Origin: Luscinia megarhynchos
Lineage: Eukaryota; Chordata; Aves; Passeriformes; Turdidae
Assembly (NCBI GenBank): GCA_034336665.1
Contig: CM067566.1
Coordinates: 28,984,330-29,048,329 of the forward strand
DNA length: 64,000 bases
Direction: 5' to 3'
Shown in pieces: positions 47,101 through 57,600 of the stretch. The translations under genes were made by a program, and so were the position numbers. Within the stretch, counting starts at the first letter, position 1. Every line of letters begins with the position of its first letter. The notes under the pieces were generated by a model. It saw only the letters and a program-made list of their open reading frames with translations. It ran no database searches and was not told where the DNA came from.

Positions 47101-50100
47101 TTTTAGACTTTTAGCTGTTGTATTGACCATGAAATGGATGCTAACAATTTCTTCTTTGACAGCATTGCAGAAATACAGAAAGATGTGGAATATCGACTGC
47201 CATTCACTGTAAACAACTTGACAATTAATATTAACATGTAAGTAGAGTGAGCTGTCTATGTACATCTTGAAAATTAAAATTGTTACTAAAAAAATTGTGA
47301 GAATATAAGCAGCTCCCAGCTCATAATTAATTTCAGGAACTGTAACCTGGATTTGTATTAGTTGTTACAGTGATCTGAGTGAAATTGGCTCTGTACAAGA
47401 TACAGATGTTCAGCTAAGAGCAAAATCATATTTTGCTGTTCTCAGTTCCTAAGATAGATGTGTGATTTTAGTTAAAGGTAACTAGGGGAAATTGCCTGAG
47501 GTTTTCTGACAATTTTAATTCACTACCAATGAAAATAAACTTGATTGGTAATTTGTTAGTCTGCTGTAACTCCCAACTCTTACCCCGGCAAAGCTTCTGG
47601 ATCATAACTCAAGCAATTTATTGTAGTATTTCCTGTGAATTTACTTTGGGGGAGTACTTTTGCTCTGGCAAATAATATTCTCTTCACAAGTTTTATATTA
47701 CTTTGCCCTGCAGAGTTGGCCTAATATTCTTACAGGCTATGCTGCATTATATTTTTACTAAAATATTAGTGGTTGAAAATGTTCTTGTTATGCTACAGCT
47801 TCTTTGTTGTCCATCAGTTGGTCAGAGCATGTGCTAATAACACCAAGGCTGCAGGTTCAGTGTCTGTATGGGGGCCATGCTCTTCAGAGCTAGACTCAGT
47901 GATCCTTGTGGGTCCCTTCCAACTCAGAATGTTCTGATTGCTCCTTTGTTATACTACACTTTTGCCCAGTAAATGCTCTCTTCAGTTTTGTGGAAGTCTG
48001 GTATTCTAATCTTTTAGACTTCTAATTTTTGTGTGCTTCATTCATTGTGTGCTTCTCCATAACTGTTCTCATAGAGAAGTAAGTTGATGTAGTTAATAGT
48101 ACTTTTTCTTTGCCTAAGAAGCCTTCTTATGCAAACTTTTATCATGAAACGTCACTGTAGTAATAATTATTCTTGTATTTGCAGTTTGCTTCCACCTCAA
48201 TTTCCTCAGGAAAAACCAGTCATCAGTGTTTTCCCACCTGTGAGACATCATTTAATGGACAAGCAGGGAGTATACGTGACTGGTCCATTAATAAATAATG
48301 TATGTATAATTTGTAGCTTCACACAGATCTACTGTTAATAGCAGTTTTAATACACATCACACTTGGTTTTTTTTAATACTCCTGGTAAAAAAGATTAGTA
48401 TAGATCCTGATCTCTTTTAAACTGTATTTCAGGGGCCTGGAAACAGAAATTCAGAAATATTCAGTATACTTCTAGTTATTCTTTTGCTGATATGATTACT
48501 GACTTGATTATTCCATGTATCTAAAACTGTTTTAAGTTATGAAGGCTTAGAAAATTACTGTCACATGCTTTTTGGTTGTTATTAATTGCACAGTTCTTTC
48601 AACTACATTCCAGTGTATTCCAAATAAAGGAGACGGATGCTTTAAGACAGTTTTGTAATATAGTTCTTTCTAGTCTAATCCTATTAGAATGGCATCAAGG
48701 TTTTAGCTCGAATATTCAGGATTTTAATATGCTGGTCTTTTTGTCAACAAGGTTGTCATGTTTTTTTGGAGTGAATGAAGGTTCTGACTCTTTCAGAATG
48801 CAGTTAATGCCTTTGTCCTCAGATATTTTAATTTTTTTTCCTCTTCTGTTGTTTACACAAATAAAACTTGGTAACTAAAGTGGAGGTTTTTGGTTGTTCA
48901 GTAGAAATGTGGTACTTCATTGACTCTCCACTGATAATGTAATATACAAAAGACCTTAGTTTTTATTCAGTTTTGGGTGACTTTATCACTTTATTTGGAG
49001 CTTATACAGTGTATACACCAGGATTAGCTGGTATGTCTGAAATAGCTTTTCAGCAGTGTCAAGAGGATAAAATAAACAAGCATGGCACATTTTGGAACTC
49101 TTGGATTCTAGACATAACTTTTTTTCTTCATGGTGTTTTTTTTATGTTTTTCCAGTTTACAATGCATTCAGATCTTGGAAAAATTGTTCAGAGTTTACTG
49201 GATGAGTTTTGGAAGAATCCTCCGGTTCTAGCTCCTAGCTCAACATCATTTCCATAGTAAGTTATCTAAACATAATAAATGGAACTATGTCTATTAATTT
49301 CTTTAAAAAGAGACTAAACCAATTATAAGGAAGGCAAGGACAGGAGTAATGTAATATATATATGGGAAGAATTAGATTCCCTGTCCTTGCACAATTTCAT
49401 GTGTACGCTTGCTGACCTGATTGTTTTGAGAATAGACACTAGATTTTATTGAGTTACTGTATCAACATGCCTGATGTAACTTTATATCTGTTTTCTTGAA
49501 AAATAAATTTTTACATTATCAGATGAAATCTGAAGTTTGCTGTAGTTCATGGGCTGGACAGTTGTGTTTTTTCATATTCTGTTTGTAATCTCCCAGGCTT
49601 AGGGCAGTTTTTGTTGCAGCATGAGAAACAAAAATTGTGTGATTTAAAGAATTGTATTAAATTCAGATTGTATCAGTACACTGTGATTCTCATGGCTGAC
49701 AATGATGCTAAGTTTACGTGCAGCTGCAGTTGTGAAGCACAGATGCTTTTCTCACAACTTTAGGATGGAAACAATTTAAAATTATGCTGTAGTTTTCTCA
49801 TAATTAATAGTGTGTGCATTTGGCTGTTCTGCAAGAATGTAGATTAATGGAGTTCTATATCATATTGCAGTATTAGACAGGAAAACTACTTTGGAAGTAA
49901 CTGAGAACAGAAAATACAAAGTTTATGGCCACTTTAAAGTTCATTCTTATGTCTTATATGTGGTCTGGTAATTCTAATTCAAATGATAAGAAATGTGCTG
50001 TAAGCAGTTGGTTGCTCATGGTTGTGGTTTTGTTTGCTTTTAGCCTTTTCAACAAACCAGCTGGAATGCCTCCTTTTGCTCCTCAGGGGTTTCCTTTTCT

Positions 50101-53100
50101 CCCTCCATATCCACCTCAAGAAACAAACAGAACAATGGCAACCATGCCTGTTTCTGAATCAGTTTCTTCAAGCTACACTACAGACAAGCCTGCTGCTCCC
50201 TCCTATGGCTTGATTGCTGATCTGCCACTGCCTGTCCCGACAGCAGAAGCAGTGCTTCAGGTTGGTGTGCTGAGTTTTGCCGCTTAAGCTGACAGACACT
50301 AGGTATAAGTTCCCTTAAGGGCACATGGGTCATTGCTGTAAAACTCAAGGAGACACTTGAGTGAGTGCTCTTCATTGGTTTTGCTGGTGCTACGGAAACA
50401 AAACTGTCATTCTGGCTTTGATGAGAACTTGAAATCAAAGCAACAGGTTTGTCTGAGTTTCAGTGAAACTAGTGTTATGCTAAGGATCTTTGATTATAGG
50501 GGTTTTTGTTTTGGAGCTGCACTCCCCCTTAGTGCAGCTGTAGCTGTATCTCAAACCACAGAAATTTTTTTTTTTCTTTGTGTCCTGCTCAGAGCCTATT
50601 AGGTGAGGGCAGTGTGCAATCTTCAAGTCTTTATATGTAGCATTTTATCTTGTATGTTTATATTCAAGCTCCCTATTGCTGATGAACTCTGGAAGGAATT
50701 TTATTTTTAATAAAACTCTGTATCTAAGTGTTTAGTCTTTAATCAATTCATGTCTGTATAAACAAGTTTTCTTACTATTCTTAAAAGTGCCTTAGAAAAC
50801 ACTTTTCTGGCTTTGTAGAATTTAAATTTTCTATATTCTATGGAGACAACTGTTTTATCCTTGTCGAAAACTTTTCTTTCCTGAGGGATTATAGCTTTAA
50901 AAACCATGTGAAAGAGATCAAAATATTAATCTCCTTCTCTGTTCTCACTTCCCTGAGTTTTACTATTCCTGTGTGTTTCCTCAGTCATCCAACTGTTTTC
51001 AAATGAAAGACATGGCAAAACAGAATTTTTTTCTTCCAAAACTGACTCATCTTTTATGGCATGTCACCTCAAACATCTTCGAGCATTTTGTTTCATTGAT
51101 TGTGTTGTTTTCTGTTCAGAGACTAGTGCTACTGCTTCTTACTGCTTTTCCTGCTTTTCTTGTTGCTGGAAAATATTCATCTTCAGGTTTTGATTAATCA
51201 GGTTAAATATCAATAAATTGCACTTCAAAAACCTACTAAGCATTTCTAAACTTTAATTCAGGTTGGCCAGAATGGATTTACATACAAGATGCCTGATGTT
51301 CCTGATACTTTTCCAGAACTCTCAGAACTAAGGTAAATTTTCAGAAGGTAGCTGAACTTTGCATAGTTATTAAAAGGCAATTGCTGCTGGCCTGTATCTG
51401 ATTTTTATCAAAAGTCTGTGTACATCACTGAAAGGATTTTGTAGAAATTATGATTAGGAGAACTACCATGTATTGGAGTCAGAAAATAACCCTGCTTTGT
51501 ATTCAAATGTGCTGCTTGTTTAGGGTTTTGTCGGCAGCAACAGTACTTGATTCAACACCAGGAAAAGGAGTATTTATTTTTACTTTTTCTAACTATCAGT
51601 ATTCTGCTCTTTTCTGAGGCCTTGCCAGGCACTTAATTTCTAGTAATTCAATAAGCATAACTTTTGAAGGAAGAAATGGGACAGCTTGAGGCTTGTTCAC
51701 ATAATTACATTCTCTTAAACTCCAAAGGACTGTAGTGCAAGGTAAATGGTGAACTGTTTTGTGAGCAGCTCAGGATGTTCAGAGGAGGCTGGGTTAGACA
51801 AATCCAGGTGGTAAGTGTGCCGGCTGTCCCAGTGCAAATCACTGCTACATCCAGATACTTTATACACATACTACAGAAATATTTTCATCACCTTGTCATT
51901 ATTCAAACAAACTGTATTAGTTATTATCCCAGCAGCTTGCTCATATCTAACAAGACAGATTCCTAGATCAGTTATGTGGGATAGAATAAGTTACAAGTTT
52001 GCTCTAAACTCCTTCAGATCTTTCTGGTGGTGGTGTAGTTAAGCAATTGAAAACTCTGTCCTTTTAGCTGAGGTAGCTTTTTGTTTTCCTTTGACACTTT
52101 CCAAAGAGCATGTTTAGTTTAGCTGACTTAGCTTTTAAGTTCTGGCAGCATCCTTATTACGTAACAACAAATTAAGATTTTTGAAGGGAAGTGTAGTTTG
52201 TTTAAACAAAGCATTCTAACCAAGCCTGGTCCTTTCAAGAAGACTGGATTAAAATTCCATGATTCTTCTGTTGGTAGTTGACTGGAATGACAGTGGTATT
52301 GCAGCTGGTCTGAATAGTTCTGTTCTCCATATGTGGCAACGTTTTGGTAACAGGGCTTTTTGAGTGGCTTTCTGAGAAAGTGTCAGGAGCTGCCCCTGTG
52401 CTAGGCACAGCTCGTTTGGCAGCAGACCCACTGCAGGACCACTGAGTCCATTTGTGAAGCAGGCACTGCCTCTGAAAACATTTTAGAAAGAGCAGAGGCA
52501 GTGAGGATTGAGGGGAGGAATGGTAAAGTATGATAATCCTGCAAACACCAAGGTCAGAGAAGAAGAGGGAGAAGGAGGTGCTCCAAGTGCCAGAGCAGTT
52601 ACTTTTCTGCAGCCCATGGAAGTTTTGGAAAAAAAGCACAGTATTACAGGTGTTTTTAAAATGTTCCCTGTAGCTGTGAGAGTACTATGCTGGAATGGTT
52701 ATCCACACTGCAGTCCAGGAAGGACCCCATATTGGAGCAGGCAGATATGCCCTGAAGGAAACTGCAGCAGTGTATTGCCCCAGACTGGAATAGTCCCTCC
52801 TGCCAGGAACTCGATTGCAGTCTGTGTGTGGAGAAAGGGGTGAAGTGTGACTAGGAAGGAGAAGCAGAGTTGAACTGCTAGAAACTGACTGCTACACTTG
52901 CAATTCCCCCTTGCCCCAAGCAGCAGGAGGCAGGGGGAGGTAGTGTTGGGAATGACGTTGAGCCTGAGGAAAAACGGAGCAAAGTGTTTTAGTTTTTTCC
53001 TTTCTTGCTTACCATCTTGCTGTACGTGACAATAAATTCAGTTAAATTTTTTTCTTAGTGTGTTTTGTGTGATTGTAATTGACAAGTGACTTCACTGTTT

Positions 53101-56100
53101 TTATCTCAACCCCTGAGATTTTCCTCCATAGCCTGTTGAGGGGAACTTGAGAGAGCAGCTGAGTGGGCATCTGGTAGCTTGACACAGTCTACCCACTGTA
53201 GCAGCATTATGGGAAGGAAGGCTTGAAATGGGAGATGTTTTTTAACATGCTGCTTTTTAAATTCACTGCTGCATATAGTAGAGCCCACAATCCAGGAGAA
53301 AGGGGAAAAACAAGTTGTGGTCAAGTGTCATGTATTTGTAAAGTCCCAAAAGATGCCACAAAGTGTGGTAGAAATTAATTACTTTACATGTGATGTTTTC
53401 AGATTTAAATGTACTTTCTTTCTGTTTGAATACAGTATATCACAGCTGACCAGTATGAATGAGCAAGAGGAGGTGTTACTGGAACAGTTTGTGACTCTTC
53501 CACAACTGAAGCAAGTCATTGCTGATAGAGATGAGTTAGTGAAAAGCATTGAAGAGCTGGCAAGTAAGCTGTCAAAATGTTAACATGTGGCTATGTTCTG
53601 TGAACTAACTCCTTTTTAAAAAAATAGTAGTAATGGTGATTTTATTTTCCAGAAAAAAACTTGTTGCTGGAGCCTAGTCTTGAGGCAAAAAGACAGACTG
53701 TGTTGGATAAAGTAAGTGAACAGTAAAATCAGCTTCAGAAATATTAGTGGTAATATCTGTGGTTTTTTCAAGGTGATAATGTTCATTTTCTTCTTCCTTC
53801 CAGTATGAACAACTCACGCAAATGAAAGCAGCCTTTGAAAAAAAGATGCAAAGACAGCATGAACTTAGTGAGGTACAATTCATACATGTCATCCTTTAAG
53901 AATACTTCAATAAATCTGAAGTTTTGATTTGTATCTTTACCCATTAAGAATATTCTTATGGTTAAACTCTCATTTAATATGAAGCAGATTAAGTATTTCA
54001 TCAAATATGAAAAATGGGATGATGTACCAAAAAGTTAAAAGCAAAATAATGGGCTTTTTGGTTCGGTTTTTGTTTTCTACTGCTACCATAGAAGCAAAGT
54101 TGGAAGACAAGAATGATATGCATTGATAACTGTTTAGTACAATCCTGGTCCAAAGCAGTTTTAAGAATAGAGTAATTTTTAAAGAAGGCTTATTCAATTA
54201 ATGGTACTCATTTAACATAATGAGTTTGGAAAATGGTAGCAGATGAAAGTGCTCAATAACTTCAAGAATTTAAATTCTGAATTCTGGGCATCCGTACTTA
54301 AGGCAGTATATTGTATGTGCTGTCAAACCTTGCACATCCTACAGTGCAAATAGGGTAAGGTTATTACTTCAGAAAGTAATAAAGAAGGAGAATAATTTCT
54401 TTGTATGTTTACTATTAGAGTACCATTAGGTACTCATTAGAATGTGCAACTTCTAATAAAACACTTTCTGCACTAAAGTCTTCATAATTTGCAAGACTTG
54501 TTATCTGAGAATGCAGCAGTCCATCAAATTTGCATGCATGGTACCTGAATTTCAGAATGCCCCAAAATAGCAAAATACAAAATAACAAACACACCAACAA
54601 AACCAAACAAAAAGCAACAAACCAAAGTTGCATGATGGCAAACTGAATTATTTCATAGGTGGTCTAAATGTGGTAGAGAGGTTTCCTCACTTGAAAATCA
54701 GAATAGTCTGACTCCTGATGCCTCCTTTGACTTTAAAGTGGGCAGATGTAGTTGACATGGATAATAAACCTTCTATTTTTGCCAGAAACCACTTAAGAAC
54801 AGGACATCATATCCCACTGCTGTAGTCCCTTTCTTTTTTTCTAAGTTAGATTTGCTGATTCAATTTAATGATGGATAGGAGGCTGAGAGTTGAGGAGTAG
54901 AAGCTGAATTTTTCTGCTTTTTCCCCATACATGCTGTATCTTCATGTATTGATGTTTGCTGTGTGCTATATGGTATCTCCTGCTCTTTCCTTCAAATTTC
55001 TAGACAGGTATTTTTACTTATACTGTGAGTGAATTTTAGTCATATTTTATTTAAGCAAACTCTCCATGTTATGTACAAGATCAATTTAACAGGAAATTTT
55101 TGATTACATTAAGGTTTTAAAGTACATAAGTAAAAGATTTTTCATAGGGTAGATGAAGGTTAAGCCAAGCATTTAAAATCTATAAATATCTTAATTTTGC
55201 AGTTCTGGCTCTGTACAGACTCCTGGATGTGAATCATGTCCTGATTAGCTGCCCGGACATATTTGAGAAAAACTAATGAAATTGTATGCAATAAACAGTA
55301 GTAAGGTTTGAGGTTTTAAAGAACAGAAAGATGAGTATACTGATTTAGATTAGCAGCCCCTCTACTTCTTGAGTAGGTGCTTTTTGCTTTCCTGTCTTCT
55401 TCTCCACAATCATTTCAAGGGTATTTAAAATCTGAACAGTAAGTACTTTTTGACCATTTTACACTTTCCAGGTTCACAATTGATTTTCAAAAGTAAAGCC
55501 CTATTTATTGAAAACACTTGAAGTGTTAGTTCTACTTAGAAATCATGCACTTGAGAACTTGTCAGATTTCCAAGCTGGATTCTTTCTACAGTGCAGGGTA
55601 AAAATTGAAAAACAATTAATTTGTGTGGACCACCTAAACTAGCAACACTTTTCTCATATTGAATCCTTTCTAGTTTAACAAGCTGTGATGTAACTTGGAG
55701 ATGGAATTTCATTTGGTTACTTAGGCTTTTATGTAGTAATAGTGCTCTATCCACGTATTCCATGTCATTTATCTTCTTGGAAATATAAGTTTTAATGGAC
55801 ATGTTAATATTACACATTAGACTTTTTATTTTCTTAGAGTTGCAGTCCAAGTGCTCTGCAGGCCAGACTTAAAGTAGCTGCTCATGAAGCTGAAGAGGAG
55901 TCTGACACTATTGCAGAAGACTTCTTGGAAGGCAAAACAGAGATAGATGACTTTCTTAGTACTTTCATGGAAAAGAGAACGGTATGTAATATACAAATAG
56001 TTCTAATCCAAAACATGTACAACACATAGTGAATAAATTTAGGACTGGTTTTTTTTAAGAGTTTGAGCAGTCCTGTGATACAAAACAGTGTTTTGTTGAG

Positions 56101-56767
56101 CTTTGAGAGAAAGAAAAAAAATGGCTTCAGTCTATTTAGACTATAATCTGCATTCCAAAGGCACATACTTTTAAGATGGGAGTGCAGAAGTCTCCTGCAT
56201 TAGACCATATTCACATGTTGTTGCAGATATTTTTGTGCCAATATCTTCTATATCTTGCATAGATACAAGGGAAGATAGCCACGTGGTAAATTTCAAATTT
56301 GGAAGGTTGACATAAACTGACATGTTGCATTAAATTTCTTAAACAAATTCTGTTGATGGCTATCATCAAATAAGAAACTGAGGTTCAAAAACACCGTTTT
56401 TGCACAGGGTATGACAGAACTAGCTTACCAAGTAGTTTACCTTTCTTTAAAAGATGCCAAATAAATGCATTTTGTAACATTGGAAACAATCCTCTTACAA
56501 GTAATTTTGGATAGAATAATGCTACCAATATAGACCATTGTTTAGCCTGTAGCTTGGAAGAGGGGTAGGTCTGGTGGGTTTTCTCTCTTTAAGGAGAGCT
56601 ATAGAATAGCTAAGTCATTAAGGAGAAACTGCAGTATGCATTATAAAAAACTGCATTTAGAATTCATTGTATGTCTTGTTTCACAGCTCTGCCACTGCAG
56701 ACGAGCCAAAGAGGAAAAACTTCAACAGGCAATAGCAATGCACAGCCAATTTCATGCTCCGCTATAG
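43655..56767 (+). CDS. VPS37A: VPS37A, ESCRT-I subunit, complete
   Basis: Subunit of ESCRT-I (with TSG101, VPS28 and MVB12/UBAP1), which sorts ubiquitinated membrane cargo into multivesicular endosomes. Coding exons are 43655-43779, 47163-47237, 48185-48299, 49156-49256, 50044-50260, 51262-51332, 53436-53563, 53653-53711, 53804-53872, 55838-55981 and 56687-56767. They sum to 1185 nt, i.e. 394 residues plus TAG, against 397 in human. Residues about 35-138 form a UEV-like domain (DVEYRLPFTVNN, then HHLMDKQGVYV and FWKNPPVLAP). Residues about 140-234 are a Pro/Ser-rich linker (GFPFLPPYPPQ). Residues about 235-390 form the coiled Mod(r) domain (LPQLKQVIADRDELVKSIEE, then LEAKRQTVLDKYEQ), ending MHSQFHAPL. 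The N-terminus is Ala/Gly/Pro-rich. All junctions are GT/AG with continuous phase. VPS37B, C and D lack the UEV-like half. Confidence 0.98.
43780..47162 (+). other. VPS37A: VPS37A intron 1
   Basis: Intron of 3.4 kb from GTGAGT to TTCTTTGACAG. The first 300 bp belong to the CpG island; the rest is ordinary AT-rich intron with no repeat recognised. Confidence 0.8.
47238..48184 (+). other. VPS37A: VPS37A intron 2
   Basis: Intron of 947 bp from GTAAGT to TTGTATTTGCAG. It contains the tRNA-Ile-derived SINE at about 47805-47940. Confidence 0.85.
47805..47940 (+). mobile_element. tRNA-Ile-derived SINE with CR1-like tail
   Basis: The first 75 bp keep tRNA-Ile(AAU) features: the A-box region CAGTTGGTCAGAGCATG, an anticodon arm GTGCTAATAACACCAAGG with AAT, and the B-box-like GCAGGTTCAGTGTCTG. 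The sequence then passes into a CR1-like 3' end (GATCCTTGTGGGTCCCTTCC, 'aactcagaatgttctg'). This head-tail arrangement matches the SINE described from the zebra finch genome. Point changes in the T arm and in the D arm show it is not a working tRNA gene. Confidence 0.8.
48300..49155 (+). other. VPS37A: VPS37A intron 3
   Basis: Intron of 856 bp from GTATGT to the T-rich acceptor ending TTTTTCCAG. Nothing further was recognised. Confidence 0.8.
49257..50043 (+). other. VPS37A: VPS37A intron 4
   Basis: Intron of 787 bp from GTAAGT to TTTGCTTTTAG. Nothing further was recognised. Confidence 0.8.
50261..51261 (+). other. VPS37A: VPS37A intron 5
   Basis: Intron of 1.0 kb with the weak donor CAG|GTTGGT and acceptor CTTTAATTCAG. 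If the donor were ignored the frame would run only eight codons before a TAA. No repeat was seen. Confidence 0.8.
51333..53435 (+). other. VPS37A: VPS37A intron 6
   Basis: Intron of 2.1 kb from GTAAAT to GAATACAG, with an old sense-oriented LTR filling about 52370-53205. The other parts show nothing recognisable. Confidence 0.8.
52370..53205 (+). mobile_element. Old avian LTR (ERV-L-like), sense, solo
   Basis: Recognisable blocks of a bird LTR in forward order: CCCCTGTGCTAGGCACAGC; GGAGAAGGAGGTGCTCCAAG; GCAGATATGCCCTGAAGGA; a purine-rich 'caggaggcagggggaggtag'; a T-rich stretch followed by AATAAA at 53031; and 'ttatctcaacccctgag', then 'tgttgaggggaactt'. No internal retroviral sequence is attached, so it is probably a solo LTR. 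Both ends are eroded and the coordinates are approximate. Family placement is from memory of bird repeats, not a search. Confidence 0.6.
53873..55837 (+). other. VPS37A: VPS37A intron 9
   Basis: Intron of 2.0 kb from GTACAA to TTTTCTTAG. AT-rich; no repeat or extra exon recognised. Confidence 0.8.
55982..56686 (+). other. VPS37A: VPS37A intron 10
   Basis: Intron of 705 bp from GTATGT to TTGTTTCACAG. Nothing further was recognised. Confidence 0.8.
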
Positions 56768-56960
56768 GTAAACTTTGCTTATTAAACAGTTTATCTTATT
56801 GTTACACACCCGGTAACTGCTAATGGATTTGTTACAGTGTTCAGTGTTGTAATAACAATTTCTGTGGAATCACGTATGTTCTGCATCTGTTGTTACTTGT
56901 ATTTAAAATACATCTTCTGGAGAAGTTGAAATACCTAATTATGGAAATTTGTCTTTACAG

Positions 56961-57600
56961 ACTTCCTGCAAACTACACCTGCCAAGAGAACGAATGAAAA
57001 ACCCAATAAAGCACACTTTTTAATAACTATTATTTGCAAATAAGCATTTCATCTTATCTGGTTGTATTTATAGAAGAGATTGTATACAGAGTTGGGATGG
57101 TTTTTGTACAAATTAGAATGTCTCTTTATATTCTCATTGTACTCAAGAATCCTTCTATTGCAATCTTTGCATTAATTTCTTGTATTTATTGTTGATAGTT
57201 ATAATATTTAAGTTCCCTGCTGCTATACTCCATTATGCAGAGATTAAATACCTAAACATGTAATTTTGACTAGCTTTTTACATTTTTATAAAAACATAAT
57301 TCATATCTTTTGTATTTTGAACTTTAACCATAGATTAGGCTTAATCTGTGGAAGACTTAAAAGTGTTGATCGGACTTCGGAAACTAAAAAAGTACTTGAT
57401 GGAGATTACCAGTGGATTCACAAGCTGTCTTTTCTTGAAGCCAAACTATTAAAGAACAAGTTTTTTTACTTCTAAGTAATAATAGAAAACTAAGTATAGC
57501 TTGTACTGTGTTTTGGATAAGTAGACTGGGGATTAAGCAAAGGATATGTTGGAACAAATTTTATTGGAATCAAAATAGAATAAATGGTATCTGCATAGAT
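56961..57600 (+). other. VPS37A: VPS37A non-coding last exon / 3' UTR
   Basis: The stop codon TAG (56765-56767) is the last codon of the preceding exon and is followed directly by a GTAAAC donor. An acceptor (GTCTTTACAG) ends at 56960, so this exon is wholly 3' UTR. AATAAA occurs at 57005-57010 and again at 57579-57584. Use of the first would leave a UTR of only about 70 nt; the right boundary given assumes the second. Confidence 0.6.
57005..57010 (+). terminator. VPS37A: Candidate VPS37A proximal poly(A) signal
   Basis: Canonical AATAAA in ACCCAATAAAGC, 45 nt into the last exon. A second AATAAA at 57579-57584 is an alternative. Confidence 0.55.

Noticed and set aside
47805..47879. Possible functional tRNA-Ile gene
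   Set aside because: Although the anticodon arm is recognisable, the D and T arms carry changes and the sequence continues directly into a CR1-like tail, as expected for a SINE.
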